This document shows, piece by piece, positions 52,101 to 58,901 of a stretch of DNA of 60,664 bases. The DNA comes from Candidatus Zhuqueibacterota bacterium (GTDB lineage Bacteria > Electryoneota > RPQS01), in assembly GCA_003818605.1 (NCBI GenBank), contig RPQS01000024.1, forward strand, positions 1-60,664. Reading direction: 5' to 3'. The first letter of the stretch is position 1, and each line of letters starts with the position of its first letter. Both the position numbers and the translations under genes were made by a program. Under the pieces are notes generated by a model. The model had not been told where the DNA came from, did no database searches, and saw only the letters and a program-made list of their open reading frames with translations.

Positions 52101-52549
52101 GTCAGTGGGACCTTATAACGATTAACACACCGAATGATGGCTCGAGTCCCTGGCTCCCTCCGGAAACATCCACGGAGCATTGCCGCGTCCGCATCGCGAC
52201 TTTGGTTGATCCACAAACCTATGTAGAGAGCGCGACGAATTTTTCGATAATCGTGGCGGCCGTCGAGCAGCCGTTATCGCCGCCCGTTACTTTCTTCATC
52301 GGCGAACCGCATCCCAATCCGTTTAATCCGGTTACGGAAATCCGGCTTGACTTGCCCGCGCGCACTTTTGTTGAAGCCCGCGCTTTCAACCGCATCGGGC
52401 AGGAAGCGGCCTTGCTCATGGACAAGTATTGCGAGGCGGGAAGTCACACGCTGACCTTCGACGGATCCAATCTGCCCAGCGGAATATACTTCATCCGCAT
52501 CATCGCCGGAAACGAGAGCCGTATTCTGAAGGCCGCACTCTTAAAATAA
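49154..52549 (+). CDS. Large secreted Asp-box propeller with three Ig-like repeats and Por tail
   Basis: A 1131-residue exported protein. After the signal peptide (ASLFAQ) come about ten Asp-box units (SVNAGESW, STDGGATW, SVDNGVTW, STNNGSTW, STDGGATW and others) in residues 120-740, giving a VPS10/sialidase-like propeller. Three Ig-like repeats follow (LYPNGGELL ... INRNYPSAEWE; LYPNGGQTI ... INRNYPAGSWE; ISPNGGEQI ... YNLDYPSGQWD), the same module found four times in the protease at 27734-31261. The end is a type IX sorting tail (PHPNPFNPVTEIRL ... SGIYFIRI ... AALLK). Likely cell-surface binding or adhesion protein; no catalytic residues are evident. Confidence 0.87.
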   Translation: MLKHLRILITGLIILSVAASLFAQSNVPPRRMVNVYEQLAPWKAYYNSRTDWPRSHGYKPFKRYERDIMQRAWPDGNVPVGAYWDALQQRNRMGRATLDENWINLGPYNHGGRARVLRFHPGRPDTMYVGSVSGSLWKSVNAGESWSPLTDGLSNIAVGCFEIDPLHPNIMYLGTGEGYLNIDAVKGIGLLKSTDGGATWNPTGLAYPYIDGESILRINIDPRNTQIVFASTNSGLRKSTDGGATFVHVRAGDIKDLVRDPQNPDVLLCAGGNPYGSGNNGIYRSVNNGQSWIRSTEGLPVQDNIGRIVLTFYPANSQIVYAGICGTFAYNGCQMLGIYRSVDNGVTWTQMSPEGINHYASQGWYNMAIAVKPDESNVIFSAGLDINRSNNSGATWSQRSVWSRPLGDPQYVHADHHEIVYHPTHANELWEVTDGGIFKSTNNGSTWTEKNNGFVTFQYYGMGNATLDTALAYGGTQDNGTYRYHHSPDFSVVFGGDGGYCLVDPTNDSCVYVEWQNGHRYRSDNGGLTFENINPGIEGDGAWVTPMMLDPFNHLTIYTTTTNGVVWKSLNQGRNSSWVTVGQSIGGDMQVIAASPVLSGRLYLGTGGSVYRYEPANNWWVNVTGNLPGAYVTRVVPDLFSANTVYVTLSGFGSEHIWKSTQGGIVWQNITGNLPNVPFQDLVVDPTEPSTLYAGGDVGVFRSTDGGATWHIFGEGLPAVRVDDMEMQTVTGVLRIATHGRGMWEIPTGNAELAVLYPNGGELLQPGEPVSLRWSGVSFGGNVSIQINRNYPSAEWETLFASTSNDGSEGWTVTGPVADHTRWRISHLAEPGQTDTSDRDTRIALPQIQLLYPNGGQTIFSGVRDTLRFSRTLISEVLRLEINRNYPAGSWETLEQVGEDSVHLWLVRQPASNNVRLRLVSTERPQYTDESDGDFILRTPQMSIISPNGGEQIPGGVPYTLTWSAPEHQGSFRITYNLDYPSGQWDLITINTPNDGSSPWLPPETSTEHCRVRIATLVDPQTYVESATNFSIIVAAVEQPLSPPVTFFIGEPHPNPFNPVTEIRLDLPARTFVEARAFNRIGQEAALLMDKYCEAGSHTLTFDGSNLPSGIYFIRIIAGNESRILKAALLK

Positions 52550-52554
52550 TCCGC

Positions 52555-53211
52555 ATGCCGAAATCCGCTTCCCCGAAATCCCGCGCGCTCCGTCTCAAGG
52601 ATGAGCTGTTTAAAGCCTATCCAGGCGCGACCTGCGCGCTCACTCATCACGGTGCATTTCAACTTGCCGTAGCAACCATTCTTTCCGCGCAATGCACGGA
52701 TGAACGCGTCAACATCGTCACGCGCGATCTGTTTAAAAAGTACAAAACTCCGCGCGCCTTCGCCGAAGCAAATGCCGCAGAGTTGGAAATGGACATCCGT
52801 CCCACCGGTTTCTTCCGCAACAAGGCCCGCAGCATTCAAGGTTTTGCGCGGGCGATTGCTGAACAATTCGGCGGAGAGATTCCAAAGGATTTGGATCTGC
52901 TTGTGAAATTGCCCGGCATCGGCCGTAAAACAGCGAATGTGATTTTAGGCACGGCTTTCGGAATCCCCAGCGGCGTGGTTGTGGACACGCATGTTTCACG
53001 TCTTTCGCAAAGGATGGGACTTACGGAGCAGGAAGATCCGGAAAAAATCGAACAGGATCTGATGAAGCTTCTGCCGCAGGAGGATTGGATCAACTTCAGC
53101 CATACCATGATTTGGCACGGACGGCAAATCTGCAATGCGCGCAAACCGAAGTGTTCAGAGTGTCCGCTGGCTAAAGATTGTCCTAAGATCGGAGTAACCA
53201 ATCATGAATAA
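52555..53211 (+). CDS. nth: Endonuclease III
   Basis: A base-excision repair DNA glycosylase/AP lyase for oxidised pyrimidines. The 218-residue protein has the helix-hairpin-helix LPGIGRKTANVILG with the catalytic Lys, the catalytic Asp in VVVDTHVSRLSQR, and a C-terminal [4Fe-4S] loop C-x6-C-x2-C-x5-C (CNARKPKCSECPLAKDC). ATG 52555 is used because earlier in-frame codons overlap the preceding gene. The next gene begins inside its last codons (ATGAATAA overlap). Confidence 0.94.
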   Translation: MPKSASPKSRALRLKDELFKAYPGATCALTHHGAFQLAVATILSAQCTDERVNIVTRDLFKKYKTPRAFAEANAAELEMDIRPTGFFRNKARSIQGFARAIAEQFGGEIPKDLDLLVKLPGIGRKTANVILGTAFGIPSGVVVDTHVSRLSQRMGLTEQEDPEKIEQDLMKLLPQEDWINFSHTMIWHGRQICNARKPKCSECPLAKDCPKIGVTNHE

Positions 53212-54544
53212 TCTGAATCTCCCCCCGCGTGTCCGCCTCAGGCGAGATCTCGTTCTACGGACGGGGGGACAAAGGGGGGGGGCTTTACTCCGGTTTATCA
53301 TGATTCTGATACTATTCTCCTCCGCTTCCGCCGAAATCATTCACGACAGCTTTTACAGCAATTCCCTGCTGGAAAACCGGGAGATGGACATTTATCTTCC
53401 GCCCGACTATCAAACATCCACCGATAATTATCCGGTCGTCTACTTCCTGCATGGCATGTCATCCTCGCCCGCCGACTATTCCTTTATGCTCAACGTCATT
53501 CTCGACGGCATGATTGCCGCTGGAGGGATGGATCCGATCATCGCCGCCGTTCCCGATGGCAGGGATGATTTTTACGCGGGCAGCATGTATACGAACTCGG
53601 ATCTGTACGGCTTGTGCGAGAACTATATTGCTTTCGACGTGATCCAGTACGTAGAGGCGAATTATCGTGCACGCGGCACCCGCGCTGACCGGGCGATCAT
53701 GGGACATTCCATGGGTGGTTACGGAGCTTTAAGAATTGCTTTCAAACATCCTGATCTTTTTTACGGCGTCGTTTCCTTAAGCGGTTTTGTCAGCATATAT
53801 CCTTTCGAGTTCTGGCGGTCGCAGGTGCTTGCGGAAAACGGTGGACAAGCACCATACACTTACAACATCAACAACGGCTGGTTTACGCTGGCCACTGTCA
53901 CCGCCGCCGGAGCTTTCACACCGAATCTGGATAATCCGCCATACATGGTGGATCTGCCGCTCGACGCAAACGGCAACGTGGTTCCGGTTGTGCAGGAATT
54001 ATGGTATCAGCAGATGCCCGGCAGTCTTTCGCGGCTTGATCCGAATGTTCGCAATCTGGACATTTATTTCGATTGCGGGACACAGGATGAACTCGGCTTT
54101 TATCCCATGACCGAGTTTTTCCACGCGCAGCTTGATTCGCAGAATATCATGCACCGCTTCGAATCTTTCAACGGCGATCACACGAATCAGCTTTCCCTTC
54201 GCGGCATGCTGGCTTTTCTTCATTTGGATACAGCGCGCAATCAGTTGCCGGTTGAAAGTCCTGCCAATGTTTCAGTTCCGGAACGAATATCGCTCCTGCA
54301 AAATTATCCGAATCCTTTCAACGCAGCCACCCAAATCGAATTTTCTTTACCTGTTGCGGGAAACACTCGCTTGGTTGTGTACGATCTTCTGGGCCGCGAG
54401 GTGGCGACGTTGATTGACGGATTCGCCTCCGCGGGAACTCATGCGGTGCGATTCGATGGAACCGGTCTAACATCAGGAGTCTATCTCTGCCGCTTGGAAA
54501 CGGGAGCGTTTGCCCGAACCAGAAAAATCGTTCTGATAAAATAG
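53204..54544 (+). CDS. Secreted esterase (PF00756-type) with Por tail
   Basis: An alpha/beta hydrolase related to esterase D and feruloyl/tributyrin esterases. Counting from ATG 53204, the nucleophile Ser169 lies in GHSMGGYG, with VVYFLHGMSSSPADY for the oxyanion region and DCGTQDELG and GDHTNQL as likely Asp and His regions. It ends in a type IX sorting tail (NYPNPFNAATQIEF ... SGVYLCRLETG ... KIVLIK). ATG 53204 has GGAG nine bases upstream inside nth, but the first 32 residues are encoded by a dispersed repeat and precede a short signal peptide (MILILFSSASA) that starts at ATG 53300. Either start is possible. Confidence 0.85.
   Translation: MNNLNLPPRVRLRRDLVLRTGGQRGGALLRFIMILILFSSASAEIIHDSFYSNSLLENREMDIYLPPDYQTSTDNYPVVYFLHGMSSSPADYSFMLNVILDGMIAAGGMDPIIAAVPDGRDDFYAGSMYTNSDLYGLCENYIAFDVIQYVEANYRARGTRADRAIMGHSMGGYGALRIAFKHPDLFYGVVSLSGFVSIYPFEFWRSQVLAENGGQAPYTYNINNGWFTLATVTAAGAFTPNLDNPPYMVDLPLDANGNVVPVVQELWYQQMPGSLSRLDPNVRNLDIYFDCGTQDELGFYPMTEFFHAQLDSQNIMHRFESFNGDHTNQLSLRGMLAFLHLDTARNQLPVESPANVSVPERISLLQNYPNPFNAATQIEFSLPVAGNTRLVVYDLLGREVATLIDGFASAGTHAVRFDGTGLTSGVYLCRLETGAFARTRKIVLIK
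53220..53282 (+). repeat. Dispersed palindromic repeat, copy 2, inside the esterase N-terminus
   Basis: A 63-base element matching 40589-40652: TCCCCCC, GTCCGCCTC, GGCGAGATCTCGT, CGGACGGGGGG, ACAAAGGGGGG. The outer arms are complementary with a small bulge. It is read in frame from ATG 53204 as an arginine-rich stretch ahead of the signal peptide. Confidence 0.7.
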
Positions 54545-54582
54545 CTCCACGGCTTGCTTTGTCCTAAATATGCAAATGAAAA

Positions 54583-54604
54583 GCGGCGGGCCAAAGCCCG
54601 CCGC
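54583..54604 (-). terminator. GC-rich hairpin between convergent genes
   Basis: GCGGCGGGC-CAAA-GCCCGCCGC, a 9-base-pair perfect stem. On the minus strand it is followed by TTTTCATTT, so it can terminate the alkaline phosphatase message; on the plus strand the T content is lower. The stem resembles the REP-like hairpin at 42420-42441. Confidence 0.7.
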
Positions 54605-54626
54605 TCCTATTTCATTCTATCAATAA

Positions 54627-55982
54627 TTAGGGATTACGTTTCCGAAAAACATGTGTACCTTCATGGAGCGCGAATATCACCTTTCCGATATCCGTATTGT
54701 CTATGTAGGCACCGCGCACGGGATCTGTGCGAACAGCGCGGTCGGTAAACCATTCCGCACAGCTGCCTTTCGCATAGAACGGTATCAGCATATTCGTATG
54801 GCTGGCGGTGAAAAATTCCGCGCCCGGCATATGGTTCGGGCCATAGTCAATCAGCGGCCACCACGTCTGAGTACTGTCTTGACATGTTCCGATCAGGCAG
54901 CCTGTCTCGTGATCCGCCGTAATCATAAGCAGCGTTTCGTTCCAACTGCCATACTTCTCCACCCACTCGATCACTGCGGCTACCGATGCCGCGAAGTCAT
55001 CCAGTTCTTCAATAGTCCGTCCCACTTGCTGATCGTGACAAGCCCAGTCAATCGCCCCGCCTTCAATCATCAGAAAAAATCCCTGCGGATTGTTGTCTAA
55101 AACATTCAGCGCCGCGCGAGTCATCTCTTCCAACGTCGGTAGATTGGCAATGAACGGCTCCGAATAGGGCGGAGTCAGGGAATTACGTATTTCAGCCGGC
55201 AAGCGCAATTGCTGCAATGTCTCGCGAATTTGCACCGTCCCGCAAACGCGCGCGGGTGTCGGTCCCTGCGCCAGAGCCTTAAACTCCGCTCGCGTTTGTA
55301 TTAATCTGAATGGTACACTGCCGCCCGCCGTCCCCGCTTCAAGTAATTCCCATTCCACCGGACCGCCCACGTAGCGAAAATCTTTGAAATCCGTCGGGAA
55401 GGCAAATTTTCCCTGCATATCATAGTAGGGATGGCCGCAGCCCATAATCACTTCGCAGCCGCTGCTGTCAATCATTTCACGCGCGATCTCTTCGAAGTTG
55501 CTGCGGATAAAATCATGCGCGGCAAAAGCCGCCGGTGTCGCGTGCGACCATGGCACGTTAGTTACCACTCCCGTAGATTTGCCGATCTTTTCCGCCGCTT
55601 CGACGACGGTGTACAGAGCGTGAAAATCTTCGGGATCGAGCGCCAGCGTTCCGTTCCGGCATTTTACTCCCGTAGACATAGCCGAGGCCGAAGCCGCCGA
55701 ATCCGTAGCCTTGCGCAGCATCGAAAGGAAATCACTCCAGGCCCGTTCCGGATCATAGCCGAGGGAATCCTCCTGCTGCATGTCCCACGAATAGGTGCTC
55801 ATGGCAAGCCGCACGGGAAACTCTTGAAACGGATACGGCTTTCCATGCCACAAGTTCGCCACGGCCAGTTGGTTGTATCCGCATCCGTCCGCGATCATTA
55901 GGATAACATTCTTAGCCTGATTCGCTCTTGCCGGAACGAAAAAGCACAGACCTAAAAGTGAAATGACCCAAATTCTTTTCAT
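54627..55982 (-). CDS. Secreted alkaline phosphatase
   Basis: A 451-residue periplasmic phosphomonoesterase of the PhoA superfamily. After the signal peptide (VPARAN), the first metal ligand lies in NVILMIADGCGYNQL (about residues 25-39) and the nucleophile S95 in KATDSAASASAMSTG. Later metal ligands appear in VPWSHATPAAF, MIEGGAIDWACHDQQ, and ITADHETGCLIG near 350. There is no Por tail. It is a monocistronic unit behind the rex terminator and complements the secreted nucleotidase and PiT transporter in phosphate supply. Confidence 0.93.
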   Translation of the reverse strand: MKRIWVISLLGLCFFVPARANQAKNVILMIADGCGYNQLAVANLWHGKPYPFQEFPVRLAMSTYSWDMQQEDSLGYDPERAWSDFLSMLRKATDSAASASAMSTGVKCRNGTLALDPEDFHALYTVVEAAEKIGKSTGVVTNVPWSHATPAAFAAHDFIRSNFEEIAREMIDSSGCEVIMGCGHPYYDMQGKFAFPTDFKDFRYVGGPVEWELLEAGTAGGSVPFRLIQTRAEFKALAQGPTPARVCGTVQIRETLQQLRLPAEIRNSLTPPYSEPFIANLPTLEEMTRAALNVLDNNPQGFFLMIEGGAIDWACHDQQVGRTIEELDDFAASVAAVIEWVEKYGSWNETLLMITADHETGCLIGTCQDSTQTWWPLIDYGPNHMPGAEFFTASHTNMLIPFYAKGSCAEWFTDRAVRTDPVRGAYIDNTDIGKVIFALHEGTHVFRKRNP

Positions 55983-56027
55983 AGACCTTCAACACATCCA
56001 CGTATTGTCTTGACAACCGTTAAAATA

Positions 56028-56051
56028 AACCCCGACTGTTATGTCGGGGTT
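56028..56051 (-). terminator. Terminator downstream of rex
   Basis: AACCCCGAC and GTCGGGGTT form a 9-base-pair stem with a six-base loop. Read on the minus strand it is followed by TATTTT. It separates rex from the alkaline phosphatase gene. Confidence 0.78.
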
Positions 56052-56071
56052 AGTTAAATGTTAAGAATTCC

Positions 56072-56761
56072 TCATTCCGCAGCGGCGGAGCTTCGCGGCT
56101 TGTGCCCGCTTTTGCTGGTCAGGGCGTACGACAGCGCTTCGATTTCAATCACCATATTTTCGTTGCGCACGTAGATTCCGGGCGGCACCAGAATCGTCAC
56201 CGGAGCAAAATTCAAAATCGCCTTGATTCCCGCCTGCACCAAACGATCCACGACGCGCTGCGCCCCGGGTCCCGGCACGGCGACCACTCCGATTTTAATC
56301 TTTTCCCGCTTGACCAATTCATCGCACTGCTCGAAATCCTGCACGTCCAGATCGGCGATTTTCATCCCCCACTTGGCCGGATCGCTGTCGAGAATCAATT
56401 TGAATAAAAATCCCTGCTCCTGAAACTGCCGGAAATGCACGAGCGCCGTTCCGATGTTGCCCGCGCCGACCAGACACACGTTCCATGTGCGGTGCAGGCC
56501 GAGAATCTGGCTGATGTTGCGATGCAGATCTACGGCATTGTATCCCAGACCGCGGCGGCCGAAGGCGCCGAAAAACGAGAGATCCTTCCGCACTTGAGCC
56601 GCCGTGAGGCCGTTCAAGCGCGCGATCTCTTCCGAAGAAATCGTCGTCTTTTCCTGTGCAATGGAGCTTTGCAGCGTTCGATAATACTTGGAAAGCCGCT
56701 TGACGGTCGCGTCGGAAATTTTCGGACCGTCATGATGGGTTGGGGACGTTTGGCGTGGCAT
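56072..56761 (-). CDS. rex: Redox-sensing transcriptional repressor Rex
   Basis: A 229-residue NADH/NAD+-responsive repressor of fermentation and respiration genes. ATG 56761 has GGAG nine bases upstream and the N-terminus is typical (KISDATVKRLSKYYRTL). The winged helix (ISSEEIARLNGLTAAQVRKDLSFFG, in two parts), GRRGLGYNAVDL and the NAD-binding VCLVGAGNIGTALV (about residues 90-103) are all in place. It follows the sugar-transferase gene by 50 bases. I found no clear TTGTGA-N6-TCACAA operator in the window, so its targets lie elsewhere. Confidence 0.95.
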   Translation of the reverse strand: MPRQTSPTHHDGPKISDATVKRLSKYYRTLQSSIAQEKTTISSEEIARLNGLTAAQVRKDLSFFGAFGRRGLGYNAVDLHRNISQILGLHRTWNVCLVGAGNIGTALVHFRQFQEQGFLFKLILDSDPAKWGMKIADLDVQDFEQCDELVKREKIKIGVVAVPGPGAQRVVDRLVQAGIKAILNFAPVTILVPPGIYVRNENMVIEIEALSYALTSKSGHKPRSSAAAE

Positions 56762-56811
56762 GAAAGCGTCTCCTAACTTAAAGATGGAAAGAGGTTCTGA
56801 TACCGACGACC

Positions 56812-58254
56812 CTACATCGCGCCGCGCCCGCGAATCACCGCAATCAACGTCTTCAGCAGAATGCGGACGTCGAACCATAAACTCCAGTTTTCAACGTAAT
56901 ACAAATCGAATTCGGTGCGTTCCTCAATCGTCGTATCGCTGCCGCGAAATCCGCTCACCTGCGCCCAACCCGTGAGTCCCGATTTCACGCGATGACGATC
57001 CAAATATTGAGGAATGTGCCGGGAAAATTGCTCGACAAAATGCGGACGTTCGGGCCGCGGACCGACCAAAGACATGTCGCCGCGCAATACGCTTAAAAAC
57101 TGCGGCAATTCATCCAAGGACCAACGCCGCAAAAAACCGCCGATTCGCGTGACGCGCGGATCACCTTTCTTCGCCCAAACCGGCCCGCTTTGCGTTTCCG
57201 CATCCTTGCGCATCGTGCGGAATTTGACGATATCGAACTCCCGCCCGTCCATTCCCACTCGCTTCTGCTTGTAGAATATCGGGCGTCCGTCGTCCAGATA
57301 AACCGCCGCCGCGACCATCGCATACAGCCATGAGAAGCAAATCAGAAACAAGCCGGATAGTCCGAAATCCATCATTCGCTTGACGACGTACCGCCATCCG
57401 GCCATGGGAATGGTTTTCATCCGCAGAATCGGCCGCCCGCCGACTTCCGTTACGCGAATGCGCGAACGCGTAATCTCCACGGCAGATGGACAAAAGAGCA
57501 ATTCGACGGTTAAGCCTTCGGCGGCCTTCATGACATCATCCATTCGCTCCTCTTCGTCCGGCGGCGGAGCCATGACCAACATATCCAGATCATGCTCGAA
57601 CACCAGATCGCGAAGCGCGGATATCTCGCCTAAAGAACGACCGCCCTCCACGGGCGCTTCTCCCACCGCGCCGATCAATTGGAATCCCTGTGTGCGGCCG
57701 CGCTCGAAATCCTGCCACAGCCGCGCCGCGAGTTCGCCCGTGCCCCACAGGGCGACGCGCATCACGCCGATTCCCCGCTTAAACAGCATAATCTGCACGC
57801 GCTGAAACATGGAACGCGAGGCAATTAAAGCCGGCACCATGAAACAGAGCGTCATTAGAAACACGAGCCGCGAGTATGTGAATTCGCGATAGAAAAAAAT
57901 CAGCGCCAACAGCACGCCCGTTGACAGCAGGGATCCGCGCAGAATTCTTCCGACTTCCTGCTCCAATGGAACGCGAATCCGCGTGGCATAACCGCGATAC
58001 GACCACGACACGATCACATAAACCATCCCCAGAGCCACGCCGAATAAAACGTAGTTCATCGGCTTGGGCATCCAGTGAAAAGGCACCAGATCGGGCAGCG
58101 GCCAGTAAAAACGGAGATAAAAAGCCAACGACGCTGCCACCGTGACCGCAATCACGTCAAACGATCCCGCGATCATCGGCAGATAAAACGATGCCGCCAG
58201 CGATCTTTCGCTGGTGCGATGGTCTTCGGGGGATGGCTTTATCTTCGCTGTCAT
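56812..58254 (-). CDS. Polyprenyl-phosphate sugar phosphotransferase (WcaJ/WbaP-like)
   Basis: Transfers a sugar-1-phosphate from UDP-sugar to undecaprenyl phosphate, the first step of exopolysaccharide or O-antigen synthesis; inner membrane. The 480-residue protein has four N-terminal helices (about 25-130), a CoA/nucleotide-fold middle domain (VALWGTGELAARLW), and the catalytic bacterial sugar transferase domain: YKQKRVGMDGREFDIVKFRTM, LRRWSLDELPQFLSVLRGDM, VGPRPERP. It fits functionally with the SLBB export protein at the left edge, though they are far apart. It is transcribed between the TPR gene and rex. Confidence 0.92.
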   Translation of the reverse strand: MTAKIKPSPEDHRTSERSLAASFYLPMIAGSFDVIAVTVAASLAFYLRFYWPLPDLVPFHWMPKPMNYVLFGVALGMVYVIVSWSYRGYATRIRVPLEQEVGRILRGSLLSTGVLLALIFFYREFTYSRLVFLMTLCFMVPALIASRSMFQRVQIMLFKRGIGVMRVALWGTGELAARLWQDFERGRTQGFQLIGAVGEAPVEGGRSLGEISALRDLVFEHDLDMLVMAPPPDEEERMDDVMKAAEGLTVELLFCPSAVEITRSRIRVTEVGGRPILRMKTIPMAGWRYVVKRMMDFGLSGLFLICFSWLYAMVAAAVYLDDGRPIFYKQKRVGMDGREFDIVKFRTMRKDAETQSGPVWAKKGDPRVTRIGGFLRRWSLDELPQFLSVLRGDMSLVGPRPERPHFVEQFSRHIPQYLDRHRVKSGLTGWAQVSGFRGSDTTIEERTEFDLYYVENWSLWFDVRILLKTLIAVIRGRGAM

Positions 58255-58299
58255 GATTCTTTCATCGGCACGGATTCGCGCGAATCCGCGTAAGGTTTT

Positions 58300-58854
58300 T
58301 CATGCTTGGTCGGGCATGGAATTGATCATTTCCGTCAGCCGGTTCAGCTTTTCCTGCAATTCCGCTCCCGCCGCAGGATCAAGTTTTTGCAGAACGGCTT
58401 GTGCTCGGTTTGAGCCTTCCGCATCTCCGGTCAGAAGCTTCACGATGGACAAATTGTACTGTGCCTCGGCAAAATCCGGTGAGAGCCGCACCGCTTCCTC
58501 CAGCGACGAAACCGCGGAACCCGCGTTGCCCAAAATCGCCCAGGTCACGCCCAACTCATAGTGCACTTCAGGAATGTCCGGCGCCATGCGCACGACGCCT
58601 TCGAGTTCTTGCAGGGCCGTTTCGAAATCGCCGGTTTCCCGCAAGGTTAAAGCAAGCAGCAGCCGGTAGAGCGGTTGGGTCCCGTCCATACGAATAGCCT
58701 CGCGCAGCGCGGCAACGCCTTCCGTAAATTTACCCGCGCGGCAGAGACCGCCGCCCCATTTGGCTTGCGCGTCCGCATCCGTGGGATTCTGCTTCGCCGC
58801 CGTTTCGAGCGCGGACAATTCCTCAGCGGAAATCAAACTTGCCGGATTATCCAT
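58300..58854 (-). CDS. TPR-repeat protein
   Basis: A 184-residue soluble protein built of about four tetratricopeptide repeats (residues 15-150; for example AKWGGGLCRAGKFTEGVAAL, LYRLLLALTLRETGDFETAL, VHYELGVTWAILGNAGSAV, AQYNLSIVKLLTGDAEGS). It has no signal peptide. TPR proteins mediate protein-protein contacts; no partner is evident. It sits 47 bases after gyrA and 45 before the sugar-transferase gene, in what looks like one transcription unit. Confidence 0.85.
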   Translation of the reverse strand: MDNPASLISAEELSALETAAKQNPTDADAQAKWGGGLCRAGKFTEGVAALREAIRMDGTQPLYRLLLALTLRETGDFETALQELEGVVRMAPDIPEVHYELGVTWAILGNAGSAVSSLEEAVRLSPDFAEAQYNLSIVKLLTGDAEGSNRAQAVLQKLDPAAGAELQEKLNRLTEMINSMPDQA

Positions 58855-58901
58855 CGTCCGTCCTTTCTAAATCACTCGCGCCGCTTGGCCGCGATCTATG
58901 C

